Positions 21,967 through 30,353 of a stretch of DNA of 64,000 nucleotides are shown here, piece after piece. The notes beneath the pieces are model-generated. The model was not told the origin of the DNA and searched no databases. It saw nothing but the letters and a program-made list of their open reading frames with translations. The stretch lies in NCBI RefSeq assembly GCF_001006005.1, contig NZ_CP011254.1:248001-312000 (forward strand). The letters are read 5' to 3'. Made by a program: the position numbers and the translations under genes. This stretch comes from Serratia fonticola (GTDB lineage Bacteria; Pseudomonadota; Gammaproteobacteria; Enterobacterales; Enterobacteriaceae). Numbering within the stretch: the stretch's first letter is position 1; each line of letters begins with the position of its first letter.

Positions 21967-22393
21967 TGTAGACCTCTTTGGCGCGCTGAGTGAACGCTTG
22001 CACCATGCTACCAGCCAGTTCTTTAAACACTTTACCGAAGGCCAGCTCGATCAGTTTGTTGGTGAACTCAAAATCCAGGTGCAGCTCGACCTTGCACGCC
22101 TCGGGGCTTAACGCGGTGAACTGCCAGCCGCCCATCAGTTTGCGGAACGGGCCATCGACCAGTTGCATATTGATGCTTTGGTTATCCAGCAGCGTATTGC
22201 GCGTGGTAAAGGTTTTGCTGATGCCGGCTTTTGCCACCTCTACCGCGGCGGTCATTTCATTTGGGGAAGCGGCAATCACCCGGCTGCCGGTGCATCCTGG
22301 CAGAAAATCGGGGTAAGAATGAACATCGTTAACCAACTGATACATCTGCTCAGCGCTGAATGGCACTAATGCAGAACGACTGATCTGGGGCAT
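21959..22393 (-). CDS. ratA: ribosome association toxin RatA / coenzyme Q-binding START protein
   Basis: 144-aa START-like lipid-binding protein (YfjG), related to yeast Coq10; reported to block 70S association when overproduced. The start [24 protein letters not shown] is conserved; in-frame codons to 22447 are not. It is divergent from smpB and upstream of rnfH. Confidence 0.93.
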   Translation of the reverse strand: MPQISRSALVPFSAEQMYQLVNDVHSYPDFLPGCTGSRVIAASPNEMTAAVEVAKAGISKTFTTRNTLLDNQSINMQLVDGPFRKLMGGWQFTALSPEACKVELHLDFEFTNKLIELAFGKVFKELAGSMVQAFTQRAKEVYSV

Positions 22394-22554
22394 ATCATTT
22401 CCTGAGAGGCAAAAAACGTACAGATAATACCATTTATCTGGCGCCAAACAAAAAATCTGCTACGCGCGGCGCGGATCCAAAATGCGAGAAATTGCGCAGG
22501 TGCTGAGTGGGAAAGGATTTCTTTCGCTGCGCCATCCAGTATAATGAGCGCACT

Positions 22555-23037
22555 ATGACAAAGAAAAAAGCATACAAACCCGGTTCCGCGACCATTGCAC
22601 AAAACAAGCGAGCACGTTTCGAATACTCCATCGAAGAGGAGATCGAGGCGGGTTTGGCCCTGCAAGGTTGGGAAGTAAAATCACTGCGTGCTGGCAAAGC
22701 TAACATCAGCGACAGTTATGTGATGTTCCGCGACGGTGAAGCCTATCTGTTTGGCGCCACCATTTCGCCGCTGAACGTCGCTTCAACTCATGTGGTATGC
22801 GATCCAACACGTTCCCGTAAACTCCTGCTGAAAAAACGTGAGCTAGACTCACTGATTGGCCGCGTTACCCGCGATGGTTATACCGTCGTCGCTCTCTCCA
22901 TGTATTGGAAAAATGCCTGGAGCAAGGTGAAGATCGGCGTAGCCAAAGGTAAGAAAGAACACGATAAGCGCGATGACATCAAAGATCGTGAGTGGCAGAC
23001 GGCGAAAGCCCGTATCATGAAGCATGCCAATCGTTAA
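22555..23037 (+). CDS. smpB: SsrA-binding protein SmpB
   Basis: RNA-binding partner of tmRNA in trans-translation. 160 aa: conserved N-terminus ([32 protein letters not shown]), OB-fold core, and the basic C-terminal tail [25 protein letters not shown] that enters the mRNA channel. The start at 22555 is [10 protein letters not shown]; upstream in-frame codons are not conserved. It is 48 bp upstream of ssrA. Confidence 0.97.
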   Translation: MTKKKAYKPGSATIAQNKRARFEYSIEEEIEAGLALQGWEVKSLRAGKANISDSYVMFRDGEAYLFGATISPLNVASTHVVCDPTRSRKLLLKKRELDSLIGRVTRDGYTVVALSMYWKNAWSKVKIGVAKGKKEHDKRDDIKDREWQTAKARIMKHANR

Positions 23038-23085
23038 GCCGCTGGCTTAACAGGGTAATCTTCTGTTATACTGCACAAAGTACTT

Positions 23086-23449
23086 GGGGCTGATTCTGGA
23101 TTCGACGGGATTTGCGAAGCCCTAGGAGCATGCCGAGGGGCGGTTTGCCTCGTAAAAAGCCGCAAAAAAATAGTCGCAAACGACGAAAACTACGCACTAG
23201 CAGCTTAATACCCTGCTTAGAGCCCTCTCTCCCTAGCTTCCGCTCTTAAGACGGGGATAAAGAGAGGTCAAACCCAAAAGAGATCGCATGGAAGTCCTGC
23301 CTGGGGCTAAAGTGCTAAACCTAATCAGGCTAGTTTGTTAGTGGCGTGTCCATCCGCAGCTGACCGGCGAATGTAAAGATTGGACTAAGCATGTAGTGCC
23401 GACGGTGTAGTAATTTCGGACGGGGGTTCAAATCCCCCCAGCTCCACCA
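23086..23449 (+). ncRNA. ssrA: transfer-messenger RNA (tmRNA)
   Basis: 364-nt gene starting GGGGCTGATTCTGGATTCG and ending with an encoded CCA, forming the tRNA-Ala-like acceptor end. The tag frame at 23176-23208 reads ANDENYALAA then TAA, the E. coli-type degradation tag with an AA end. A TATACT -10 lies at 23067-23072. The 3' end is the integration site of the element that follows; the gene itself is complete. Confidence 0.98.
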
Positions 23450-23464
23450 CTTTTTAGTATTATG

Positions 23465-23539
23465 ACGTATACTGAAGTCTACTAAGCCCGCTTGGAACCA
23501 GCCTTGCGGGCTTTTTTACGTCTACAGAAGTCTACTGAG
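23465..23539 (+). repeat. 22-nt imperfect direct repeat flanking a terminator-like hairpin
   Basis: The 22-mers at 23465-23486 and 23518-23539 agree at 19 positions and share GAAGTCTACT. Between them AAGCCCGC (23484-23491) pairs with GCGGGCTT (23506-23513), followed by TTTTTT, a rho-independent terminator for ssrA. The repeats lie between the att end and the integrase, where arm-type recombinase sites are common. Confidence 0.6.
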
Positions 23540-23570
23540 ATTTGCTAGAAGCTACTCGTTATGGCACCCT

Positions 23571-23615
23571 TTTTGGGACCCAATGCAAAGGGTCCCAAAA
23601 TCGAGGGTCCTAAAA
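23571..23615. repeat. three copies of an 11-nt motif at the integrase start
   Basis: TTTTGGGACCC (23571-23581) and GGGTCCCAAAA (23590-23600) form a perfect 11-bp inverted repeat with an 8-nt loop; a third copy GGGTCCTAAAA (23605-23615) runs into the integrase ATG. A fourth copy, TTTTAGGACCC, lies at the far end of the element at 34142-34152. They may be integrase arm sites or an operator for the integrase gene. Confidence 0.55.
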
Positions 23616-24844
23616 TGGCAAAGATCGCTAAGAAACTCACTGATACTGAAATCAAAAATACCAAGCCAGCAGAAAAGGAGATCAACCTTTTTGATGGTGA
23701 CGGCCTGATGCTACGAATCGCTCCCCTATCAAAGGGTGGAAAGAAAAATTGGTATTTCAGGTATGCAGTGCCAGTAACTAAAAAGCGAACAAAGATGAGC
23801 TTAGGAACCTATCCTCATCTCACACTTGCCAAGGCACGGGCTTTACGTGATGAATACTTATCGCTGCTGGCAAATGGTATCGATCCGCAAATCCACAACA
23901 ACGATAAAGCTAATGCTCTTAAGGATGCCACTGAGCACACGCTACAAGCGGTTGCTAGGAAATGGTTAGATGAAAAGGTTAAGACCTCTGGTATCTCTCC
24001 AGACCACGCAGAAGACATCTGGCGGAGCCTTGAACGAAATATTTTCCCCGGTTTAGGCAATGTTCCTATCAAAGAGATCCGCCCCAAGCTCTTAAAACAA
24101 CACCTTGACCCCATAGAACAACGAGGCGTATTGGAAACCCTACGCCGTATCATTTCACGTCTAAATGAAATTTTCCGTTGGGCTGCGACAGAAGAACTTA
24201 TTGAGTTTAATCCTGCTGATAACCTCGGTCACCGATTCAGTAAGCCCAAGAAGCAAAACATGCCTGCTTTACCACCGAATGAACTCCCCCGGTTCATGCT
24301 CGCCATATCTAACGCTTCAATACGGCTCGAAACACGTCTTCTAATTGAATGGCAGCTTCTTACGTGGGTTCGTCCGGGAGAAGCTGTCCGTGCTCGTTGG
24401 AGTGATATAGACGAAGATAATCGGTTCTGGAATATCCCCGGTGAGTTTATGAAGATGAAGCGCCCTCACAAGATTCCGCTGAGCAAAGAAGCTATGCGCA
24501 TCCTTGAGTCAATTAAACCGATCAGTGGTCATAGAGAGTGGGTTTTCCCAAGTATCAAAGCCCCCCTTAACCACATGCATGAGCAAACAGCTAATGCTGC
24601 AATCATCCGAATGGGATTCGGTGGTGAACTGGTAGCCCACGGAATGCGTTCTATAGCAAGAACGGCTGCTGAAGAAAGTGGTAAATTCAGAACAGAGGTG
24701 CTTGAATCAGCCTTAGCTCATACTAAGAACAACGAAATCATAGCTGCCTACAATCGTTCCGAGTATCTTGCTGAAAGAACAGAACTGATGCAGTGGTGGG
24801 GAGATTACGTTCAGGCGCAGAAATATAAGGCAATTGCTGCGTGA
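23615..24844 (+). CDS. int: P4-type tyrosine integrase
   Basis: 409-aa tyrosine recombinase. The N-terminal DUF4102 arm-binding domain (KKLTDTEIKNTKPAEKEINL onward) is followed by the SAM-like core-binding domain and the catalytic domain with the first Arg in WVRPGEAVRARW, the HGMR box, and Tyr in AAYNRSEYLAER near the C-terminus. The ATG at 23615, nine bases after GAGG, gives the usual MAKIAKKL start; an in-frame ATG at 23561 would only add residues read from the inverted repeat. It is adjacent to ssrA, the target of many P4-type integrases. Confidence 0.93.
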   Translation: MAKIAKKLTDTEIKNTKPAEKEINLFDGDGLMLRIAPLSKGGKKNWYFRYAVPVTKKRTKMSLGTYPHLTLAKARALRDEYLSLLANGIDPQIHNNDKANALKDATEHTLQAVARKWLDEKVKTSGISPDHAEDIWRSLERNIFPGLGNVPIKEIRPKLLKQHLDPIEQRGVLETLRRIISRLNEIFRWAATEELIEFNPADNLGHRFSKPKKQNMPALPPNELPRFMLAISNASIRLETRLLIEWQLLTWVRPGEAVRARWSDIDEDNRFWNIPGEFMKMKRPHKIPLSKEAMRILESIKPISGHREWVFPSIKAPLNHMHEQTANAAIIRMGFGGELVAHGMRSIARTAAEESGKFRTEVLESALAHTKNNEIIAAYNRSEYLAERTELMQWWGDYVQAQKYKAIAA

Positions 24845-24926
24845 AAGAGGGACATCTGCTAGCAGTTCAAAACAGATATGCCGCACTGAGCATAACATCC
24901 GAAAAAGCTAAGAAGCTTGGTTGTTA

Positions 24927-24962
24927 TTGCCTCTGCCCCCACAATACTGTATAAATAAACAG
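24927..24962 (+). promoter_or_regulatory. LexA-box promoter before the NdpA-RelA-SLATT cassette
   Basis: CTGTATAAATAAACAG (24947-24962) is a perfect CTGT-N8-ACAG SOS box set in TAC..GTTA, close to the E. coli consensus. TTGCCT (24927-24932) and TATAAA (24950-24955), 17 bases apart, form a promoter whose -10 lies inside the box. The next real gene downstream starts at 25127. A 29-codon frame at 24986-25075 in the leader has no sign of being a gene. Confidence 0.7.
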
Positions 24963-25126
24963 TTACTTTTGTATGCTGTAGCACAATGATTTGTTCTATG
25001 GGCCAGCACCTTTCGAAAAACGGTTATGATTTCGGGAGCATTCCTATGTTATTGATTGAATATGGTATTATGTAAGTGCGAGTGTTTCTCTCAACAGCTA
25101 ACCATGTGATTGATAAGGATAAAACA

Positions 25127-26182
25127 GTGATAAAAAGCCCACTGAATTTAATAAACCTGAACATAACCGATTTGATCATCCATAGGATCTATCTACCCGG
25201 TCAGCAGTCCCATTTTGCTGTTGAACATTCAAATAACATTATCCCTTTGTCAGGAAAGGCAAAACTGACACTTGAGCAAAGACTGACCAAAGTTTTGTCA
25301 AGGGGGTCAAAATGTATTGAGATGGACATAGTTGAAGATGAGCCACTTGATAAAATTCATGCCTTGCACAATGCTGGCGAGGAAGTTTTTGTATCGAAAA
25401 GCAAAGATATAGCCGACAAGTTAGGTAGGGCACAAACCAGCAAAAAGCATCCTGAAGGTGTTCTCGTCGTAGTCAGGTGCTCATACGGGATTACAAAAAA
25501 AACAAGGGCTGTCGCAATAATCAAAGCAGAACTGCATGAAGGGTTCACTTCAACGTTAAAAGATAATGTTGCCACAATCGATTATTTAAATAACTTAATC
25601 CTAACACCTGAACAAAAACTTTATAAAGTTGCTTTCTTTTCTGAAATAACTCGATTACCTACTATAAATAAAAAATCGTATGAAGTTTACTTATTCGATA
25701 ATAATCTTACATCAAAAGACGATTCAGGTGCTGCGGCTTATTTTTATAAAGGGTTTTTAGGCCTTTCTATTTCAGCAGATTCTAGCCGATTAACCAGAAG
25801 TTTTTATGAAATCACAGAAAATTATATTAATGAAAATAGTGAATCAATTGAAGAAAGAATCGATCTTTCAAGCGCACTAAGAATATACCTTAAAACAGAA
25901 CAATCAGAGATTATTGGAACAAATGATTTTTCAGAGAAATACATGGCTGTTGATAAACGCGATGATTACATTTCTTTTTGTGAAGAAAAAGATCCGGTAA
26001 TTTCATCATTTAAAAAAGATGATTCTTTGATTAAAAATAAAATAAAAAGCTCAACATTTAAATTTAGCAATGAAGTCAAAATAATTTACCCTTCAATAAA
26101 TGGCGATAGTCCTTGTAAAATAATCGAGCGTAATGATGAGTTCACCATAGTGAAAATTAATGGTTATTTAATAGGAAACTAA
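25127..26182 (+). CDS. nucleoid-associated protein, NdpA/YejK-like
   Basis: 351 aa, first gene of a tight three-gene cassette. The general pattern, with a conserved middle part (KSKDIADKLGRAQ, then VVRCSYG, then LILTPEQKLYKVAFF), resembles the 37-kDa nucleoid-associated protein family, members of which often sit in defence islands; this assignment is moderate. The likely start is GTG at 25127, preceded by AAGGA at seven bases; another GTG at 25076 has no such signal. The sequence is AT-rich, unlike core genes. The stop is 3 bases before the next start, so the genes are co-expressed. The molecular role is unknown. Confidence 0.6.
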   Translation: MIKSPLNLINLNITDLIIHRIYLPGQQSHFAVEHSNNIIPLSGKAKLTLEQRLTKVLSRGSKCIEMDIVEDEPLDKIHALHNAGEEVFVSKSKDIADKLGRAQTSKKHPEGVLVVVRCSYGITKKTRAVAIIKAELHEGFTSTLKDNVATIDYLNNLILTPEQKLYKVAFFSEITRLPTINKKSYEVYLFDNNLTSKDDSGAAAYFYKGFLGLSISADSSRLTRSFYEITENYINENSESIEERIDLSSALRIYLKTEQSEIIGTNDFSEKYMAVDKRDDYISFCEEKDPVISSFKKDDSLIKNKIKSSTFKFSNEVKIIYPSINGDSPCKIIERNDEFTIVKINGYLIGN

Positions 26183-26185
26183 GGT

Positions 26186-27172
26186 ATGAATGAGGTAGAC
26201 GAGTTTATCGAAATTTTTGACCGAGAGAAGATCATTTATTCCTCTTGGGGTGAACTCGTCCTTCAGCACATCTGCGATTGTTTAGTAGAAAAGGATATGG
26301 AGTCTATTTTAAAAATCACTCCATCATATAGATTAAAAGATATATCATCACTTATAGAGAAAGCGTTTTACAGATCAAAAAACTATGATAACCCTTACAA
26401 AGATATAACAGATAAAGTTGGTGTAAGATTTGTTGTTCTTCTGACAGATGACATCCCAATAATAAAAGATATAATCGAAGATTGCCCAATATGGGAATAC
26501 TCTGATGACCGAGATTTTATAAAAGAAAAAGAAGAAAAACCATATTTGTTCGATTATCAATCTGTTCATTATGTGGTTAAAAACTTAGAACCTATATCAA
26601 TAGATGAAAACACATTGATACCAGTCGGCACTCCATGCGAAATCCAAGTGAGAACGCTTCTTCAGCACGCATATGCTGAAGTATCACATGATTCAGTATA
26701 TAAGTGTAAAGCTAAGCCATCATCTGATATTAAACGGAGAATGGCAAGAACTATAGCGCTAATGGAGTCCACTGATGAGTTATTTCTCTTAGCAAAAAAT
26801 GAACTCAATAAAAGCAATGCTAAAATAGAAAAATGGGCCAGCCATTCTATCTCCATGAATTGCCAGATTAATGAAAATTACAATAAAAAAGCAAAAGATA
26901 AAATTCTATATCATATTTTAAATGTTTACTTCGACACTTTAACTGACCCACTATTCAAAACATATCAAGCATATTTTGATATCAACCAAGATTATAAAGA
27001 ATATTTTTCTGAAAAAATCAACTCTGACTGTATAACAGGAAGCTATATTAAACAAAGTGCTGCCATTATTTTTTGCTTATTTATGGTTGATAAAAAGCCA
27101 CAGATATTTAGAAATAAATGGCCATTTTCAGAAAATGATTTGAATGAAATCATGTTAATTATGGGTAAATGA
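26186..27172 (+). CDS. RelA/SpoT-type nucleotide synthetase
   Basis: 328 aa with a complete RelA/SpoT synthetase core in the N-terminal half: RLKDISSLIEK (fits RxKxxxSxxxK, ATP binding), the Asp in DKVGVRFVV (about residue 75), YQSVHYVV, and EIQVRTLLQHAYAEVSHD with its catalytic Glu. No HD hydrolase, TGS or ACT domain is present, so it is a stand-alone synthetase. The C-terminal 130 residues are unlike the small alarmone synthetases I know. It overlaps the next gene by 4 bases. Product (ppGpp, ppApp or other) cannot be told. In this setting it probably makes the signal or toxic nucleotide of a conflict system. Confidence 0.85.
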   Translation: MNEVDEFIEIFDREKIIYSSWGELVLQHICDCLVEKDMESILKITPSYRLKDISSLIEKAFYRSKNYDNPYKDITDKVGVRFVVLLTDDIPIIKDIIEDCPIWEYSDDRDFIKEKEEKPYLFDYQSVHYVVKNLEPISIDENTLIPVGTPCEIQVRTLLQHAYAEVSHDSVYKCKAKPSSDIKRRMARTIALMESTDELFLLAKNELNKSNAKIEKWASHSISMNCQINENYNKKAKDKILYHILNVYFDTLTDPLFKTYQAYFDINQDYKEYFSEKINSDCITGSYIKQSAAIIFCLFMVDKKPQIFRNKWPFSENDLNEIMLIMGK

Positions 27173-27612
27173 TGAATAAAAATTTAACTGCTTTGTTGAA
27201 TGAAGTTGATGAAAAAATATTGAAAATGAAAGAAAAAGTAAAAACTACCAAAAAAAAAGCGAATGCTCTTAAACTACTGAGCTTGTCTTTCGCAGCTCTT
27301 ACAACTGTCTTGGTTGGTATAAGCAACGGTCATATAAATCTTTCTACGCTCTCACTAATAACAAGCGCACTTTTGACTTTAACCGTTGGCCTTGAATCAC
27401 ATTTTTCCTATCAAGAACAATGGGCACGACAAAAATGGACTTTGCTAAAGCTATATCAAATACAAAATAAATTACGCCTAATGGGAAAGGATGATAATCT
27501 AACCCAAAACACTATTGATCTTTACATTGATGAATACTTGTCTATCTGGGATATGGATTTAGCTCGTTGGGAAAAGATTAAAAGCCAAGAAAAAAGCAAC
27601 TTATCTTCCTAG
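27169..27612 (+). CDS. two-TM SLATT/DUF4231-like membrane protein
   Basis: 147 aa: a basic, coiled-coil N-terminus (about residues 1-32), two adjacent hydrophobic helices (about 34-52 and 58-76) and a cytoplasmic helical tail containing QWARQKWTLLKLYQIQNKL. This is the layout of SLATT and DUF4231 proteins, thought to form pores and found next to nucleotide-producing enzymes in anti-phage systems. It starts inside the synthetase stop codon (ATGATGA). Inferred to be the membrane effector of the cassette. The family call is by topology, so moderate. Confidence 0.65.
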   Translation: MMNKNLTALLNEVDEKILKMKEKVKTTKKKANALKLLSLSFAALTTVLVGISNGHINLSTLSLITSALLTLTVGLESHFSYQEQWARQKWTLLKLYQIQNKLRLMGKDDNLTQNTIDLYIDEYLSIWDMDLARWEKIKSQEKSNLSS

Positions 27613-27677
27613 TAGATATACGCATATTAAAATAAATTACGACACTATATTGGTATATAAAATAACTTAGTTGTAAA

Positions 27678-27695
27678 AGGAGGGCCAACCCTCCT
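27678..27695. terminator. hairpin between convergent SLATT and mobA genes
   Basis: AGGAGGG (27678-27684) pairs with CCCTCCT (27689-27695) over CCAA. On the minus strand it is followed by TTTT, so it ends the mob operon; on the plus strand there is no T run. Confidence 0.65.
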
Positions 27696-27698
27696 CTA

Positions 27699-29171
27699 TT
27701 ACAGCTTGAAACGTATTTTTGGTGGAAGGTTTTCTTCTATTTCTTCTAGTGGAGCTTGTTTTTCAGCAAGATTATTTTTAATCTTTTTGTTAAATTTAGA
27801 TTTAAATCTATTTTCATAGTCAACTATGTACGCTGGCTTTTTATTTATATCTTCTTTAATTAGTTTTTCTTTAATTTTTACCTGAGCAATAGTTTTTTTA
27901 ATATTTAACCTTTCTCTTATCTCTTCGATCTTAGTTGCTCTACTATTGAAACTGCGACGGCCTTTGAGTCTAAATTGATTGGTAGCAGTTGTTGCTGTTT
28001 CTGAATGATCAAGTATCCTACTGATAGAACTGCCGCTAAATGTATTACTCCCACGACTAAAGATACTTTTAGTATAAGTTTTGATTGGTTCTTTATTGTA
28101 TTGTTTTTTAACTCTGTTGAGTATTTGTGCAGTTTTTTGTGTTGTTCTTCTAACTTTAGGGACTGTTGGTCTATTATATTTTTCGCTGAGTTTAAAGCTG
28201 TTATTGTTGTTTCTAATGAGTTGTTCACTCTGGTTAATGTCTGTTGCGTCTGATTTAATGCCGTACTGACTGACTCCGATAATATCATCATCGATTCGGT
28301 CAGTGGCTCTACCGTCATTGATATTTGGTTCAATAGGTGATCGTCCAATACTATTTGGTTCATCATCTTTTCTTGCTGAGAAGCTTCTAACGAGTTCATC
28401 ATCTCTATTTTTGTCATATTTCACCTTCGTTTTAATTGTGTTCCAACTGAATTTTTTACCTAATGAAGATCCCTTAAATGCTATGTCATTTACACTGAAT
28501 GAAACCCCCGCTACGTTGCCAGTGCTGGCAACATTGAACCAAGGTTCAATGCCTACGGCCTGCAGACGTTCTATGAACGTCTCTAAATTTGGTTTTCCTT
28601 CCATAGCTGCTTGTAGAGACGCTTGAAGCACCAAACGGGCTGGCTTTTCTCCCGTCCTCAATGCCATTTCAATTTCGTTCTTGGTTGGTGCTGATACCTC
28701 TGATTTTTGACCTTTAAGCCCTTGTGTAATGGTTAAGCCGTGCTTTATCTCCAGACGTTCACAAGCTGCTATTGTATTAAATGCTGAGTGTTGACCGTGC
28801 CATACAGAACCGTCTAAACCCACTCGATTAGCTACTATATGGATATGGTCTTGATCAGTATCTTTATGACGCACACAAATATATTGATGTTTTTCTATAT
28901 CGATATTCATTTCTTTCAAATAGTCTTTTGCTATCTCCTGCCATTGTTCATCTGTGAGCTTCTCATCTTTTGGAAGAGATAAAAACGCATGAAAAGTTGG
29001 TTTATTTATATCAGGTCTGAAACTGCTTACAGCTTTAAACTCATCAGTTAAATCACTAACATTATTTTTATCTGCTGACATATTGCTACAAATGAAACCA
29101 TGATCATCTTTTAATATATACTTAACTCTGTTTTTAAATGATTTACCTGACTTCGCTACGTATCCCTTCAT
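27699..29171 (-). CDS. mobA: MOBP-type relaxase (MobA)
   Basis: 490 aa. The N-terminal relaxase domain (about residues 1-260) has a tyrosine-rich start (MKGYVAKSGKSFKNRVKYI) and the histidine triad RHKDTDQDHIHIVAN (HxDxxxxHxHxxxN, about residues 102-115) that holds the metal. It nicks oriT and stays on the 5' end of the transferred strand. The C-terminal part is basic and low in conservation and contains another gene in a second frame. The start overlaps mobC by 29 bases. AT-rich, foreign composition. Confidence 0.92.
   Translation of the reverse strand: MKGYVAKSGKSFKNRVKYILKDDHGFICSNMSADKNNVSDLTDEFKAVSSFRPDINKPTFHAFLSLPKDEKLTDEQWQEIAKDYLKEMNIDIEKHQYICVRHKDTDQDHIHIVANRVGLDGSVWHGQHSAFNTIAACERLEIKHGLTITQGLKGQKSEVSAPTKNEIEMALRTGEKPARLVLQASLQAAMEGKPNLETFIERLQAVGIEPWFNVASTGNVAGVSFSVNDIAFKGSSLGKKFSWNTIKTKVKYDKNRDDELVRSFSARKDDEPNSIGRSPIEPNINDGRATDRIDDDIIGVSQYGIKSDATDINQSEQLIRNNNNSFKLSEKYNRPTVPKVRRTTQKTAQILNRVKKQYNKEPIKTYTKSIFSRGSNTFSGSSISRILDHSETATTATNQFRLKGRRSFNSRATKIEEIRERLNIKKTIAQVKIKEKLIKEDINKKPAYIVDYENRFKSKFNKKIKNNLAEKQAPLEEIEENLPPKIRFKL
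27917..28417 (-). CDS. mobB: MobB-like protein nested inside mobA
   Basis: 166-aa gene read in a different frame wholly inside mobA. It has its own ribosome-binding site (GAAGG, seven bases before the ATG). The protein is a long coiled coil (about residues 20-110, LTRVNNSLETTITALNSAKN) with a membrane helix at about 117-138 (ILKVSLVVGVIHLAAVLSVGYL). MbeB-type genes nested in the relaxase are known from ColE1 and RSF1010-like plasmids, where they help relaxosome stability and contact with the transfer pore. The match is by position and layout. Confidence 0.75.
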   Translation of the reverse strand: MTKIEMMNSLEASQQEKMMNQIVLDDHLLNQISMTVEPLTESMMILSESVSTALNQTQQTLTRVNNSLETTITALNSAKNIIDQQSLKLEEQHKKLHKYSTELKNNTIKNQSKLILKVSLVVGVIHLAAVLSVGYLIIQKQQQLLPINLDSKAVAVSIVEQLRSKR

Positions 29172-29541
29172 AATTTAGATCCTTGTTTATTTCTAATATC
29201 CTTCTGCCAACTTGCTTTATATTAAAATTAAGCTTATCAACTTCGCCTTTATCAAAATACTCATTGCTATTTAGTTTCTTTGCTGCCTGATTTATATTGT
29301 TTCCCAATGATGAAAGTTGTATATAAGTTTTTTGATTAACTTCTGGCATCTTTCTTCTTACAACAGGTTCAGATTTTAATATTTCTCTTCTAATGTAGTG
29401 GCCTCTTTCAAGGCCAGAAGATTCTACAAGTTCTTTTAAATATTCAAACTCTGCTTTGTTTACTCTGAACTGTATAGATATATCTCTGCGTTCGTCAGCA
29501 CTTAAATTTATACGTCCTCTTTTTCGATCTGTTGTTGGCAT
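29143..29541 (-). CDS. mobC: MobC-like relaxosome protein
   Basis: 132-aa basic protein with a ribbon-helix-helix-like N-terminal part (RDISIQFRVNKAEFEYLKELVESSGLERGHYIRRE) followed by the typical MobC segment (LSSLGNNINQAAKKLN, KQVGRRILEINKDL). It opens or marks oriT for the relaxase. AGGAA precedes its start. It overlaps the preceding gene by 34 bases and mobA by 29. Confidence 0.88.
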   Translation of the reverse strand: MPTTDRKRGRINLSADERRDISIQFRVNKAEFEYLKELVESSGLERGHYIRREILKSEPVVRRKMPEVNQKTYIQLSSLGNNINQAAKKLNSNEYFDKGEVDKLNFNIKQVGRRILEINKDLNYEGIRSEVR

Positions 29542-29801
29542 TCTTTATTCCTCATAATAATGTAATCTTCAGTTGCTCTTATGTAGTCGTTATCATTGTC
29601 AATAAGTAATGCTTTAATAAGCTCCTCAGCTTTATTTTCTGTAATATATCTATTAGCCACAAAATAACATAAATCTCGCTCATCACCATTGATTTCATTG
29701 AATGGTATATTTCCATCTTTTTCTATGTAATAAAAAAACCTTGCCAGTATTTCGAACTTATATTCCATGGTCATATTATTCATTAAGTTTTCCACATTCA
29801 T
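29508..29801 (-). CDS. hypothetical protein of the mob operon
   Basis: 97-aa acidic, helical protein that I do not recognise (starts MNVENLMNNMTMEYKFEILARFF). It begins inside the stop of the small membrane-protein gene before it (ATGA) and overlaps mobC at its end, so it is translated as part of the mobilisation operon. No cysteine motif or membrane segment is visible. Confidence 0.65.
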   Translation of the reverse strand: MNVENLMNNMTMEYKFEILARFFYYIEKDGNIPFNEINGDERDLCYFVANRYITENKAEELIKALLIDNDNDYIRATEDYIIMRNKECQQQIEKEDV

Positions 29802-29974
29802 ATTCTATTATTCCTTTTATATTTTATGAGAGCTTTTTTATCTATCATTTTCCTAACATCTGATATTGCTTGCTTTGCTTCGCTTGAAGAGTTTGTTTTT
29901 CCTGTGCAGCTTCTAATCATAAAACCGCCTAACATAATACAAAGTATTACCATTGCTACAGACATAATCATCAT
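29798..29974 (-). CDS. 58-aa single-TM protein of the mob operon
   Basis: A short gene with AAGGAG ten bases before the ATG at 29974 and a stop overlapping the next start by 4 bases (ATGA). The product starts MMIMSVAMVILCIMLGGFMI, a membrane helix, then a charged tail (SSSEAKQAISDVRKMIDKKA). Small membrane proteins in mob operons include MbeD-like and exclusion proteins; the role here is unknown. Confidence 0.65.
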   Translation of the reverse strand: MMIMSVAMVILCIMLGGFMIRSCTGKTNSSSEAKQAISDVRKMIDKKALIKYKRNNRI

Positions 29975-29981
29975 ATTTTAT

Positions 29982-30305
29982 TTACTCCTTATTTCTTATT
30001 TTATATTCTTGCAAAATATCATCTGATAAACTGTCAAAATCGCATAAAACATTCCTGCCCCCGCATTTTTTGCAGGAATAAAAGATACGTAATATTTCAA
30101 CTTGTTCAGTCTCTTCACGCACCCAACCATCAAATGCTTGAGCGTCTGAAACGTTAGGATCGAATTTTATTAATCTCTCAACAATAACAAAATCAGCATA
30201 TAATATTGCCTTTCTTTTTCTCTGACATCTGAAGCAATATTTCATATGCGTGTAATCTTCTTCTATAAAAGGTTCAAAATCCTTAGCGTGTTTAGGTAAT
30301 GCCAT
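29982..30305 (-). CDS. hypothetical protein with two CxxC pairs
   Basis: 107 aa; first gene of the mob operon, next to the candidate oriT. It has CFRC (about residues 24-27) and CKKC (about 78-81), a likely zinc ribbon or treble-clef, and acidic ends. I do not recognise the family. It could bind DNA or be a relaxosome accessory protein, but that is only from its place. The stop is 8 bases before the next start. Confidence 0.65.
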   Translation of the reverse strand: MALPKHAKDFEPFIEEDYTHMKYCFRCQRKRKAILYADFVIVERLIKFDPNVSDAQAFDGWVREETEQVEILRIFYSCKKCGGRNVLCDFDSLSDDILQEYKIRNKE

Positions 30306-30353
30306 ATATAACTCCTTGGTTCATTATTAAAATGTAAAACTAACTATTGTTTA

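Noticed and set aside
23561..23614. Longer integrase start at 23561
   Set aside because: The extra residues are only the translation of the inverted repeat; the start at 23615 gives the standard MAKIAKKL N-terminus and has GAGG before it.
24986..25075. 29-codon frame between the LexA box and the NdpA-like gene
   Set aside because: No Shine-Dalgarno of note, no recognisable product; it may be only part of the leader.
29826..30026. 66-codon plus-strand frame
   Set aside because: Opposite the coupled 58-aa gene of the mob operon, without start signals.
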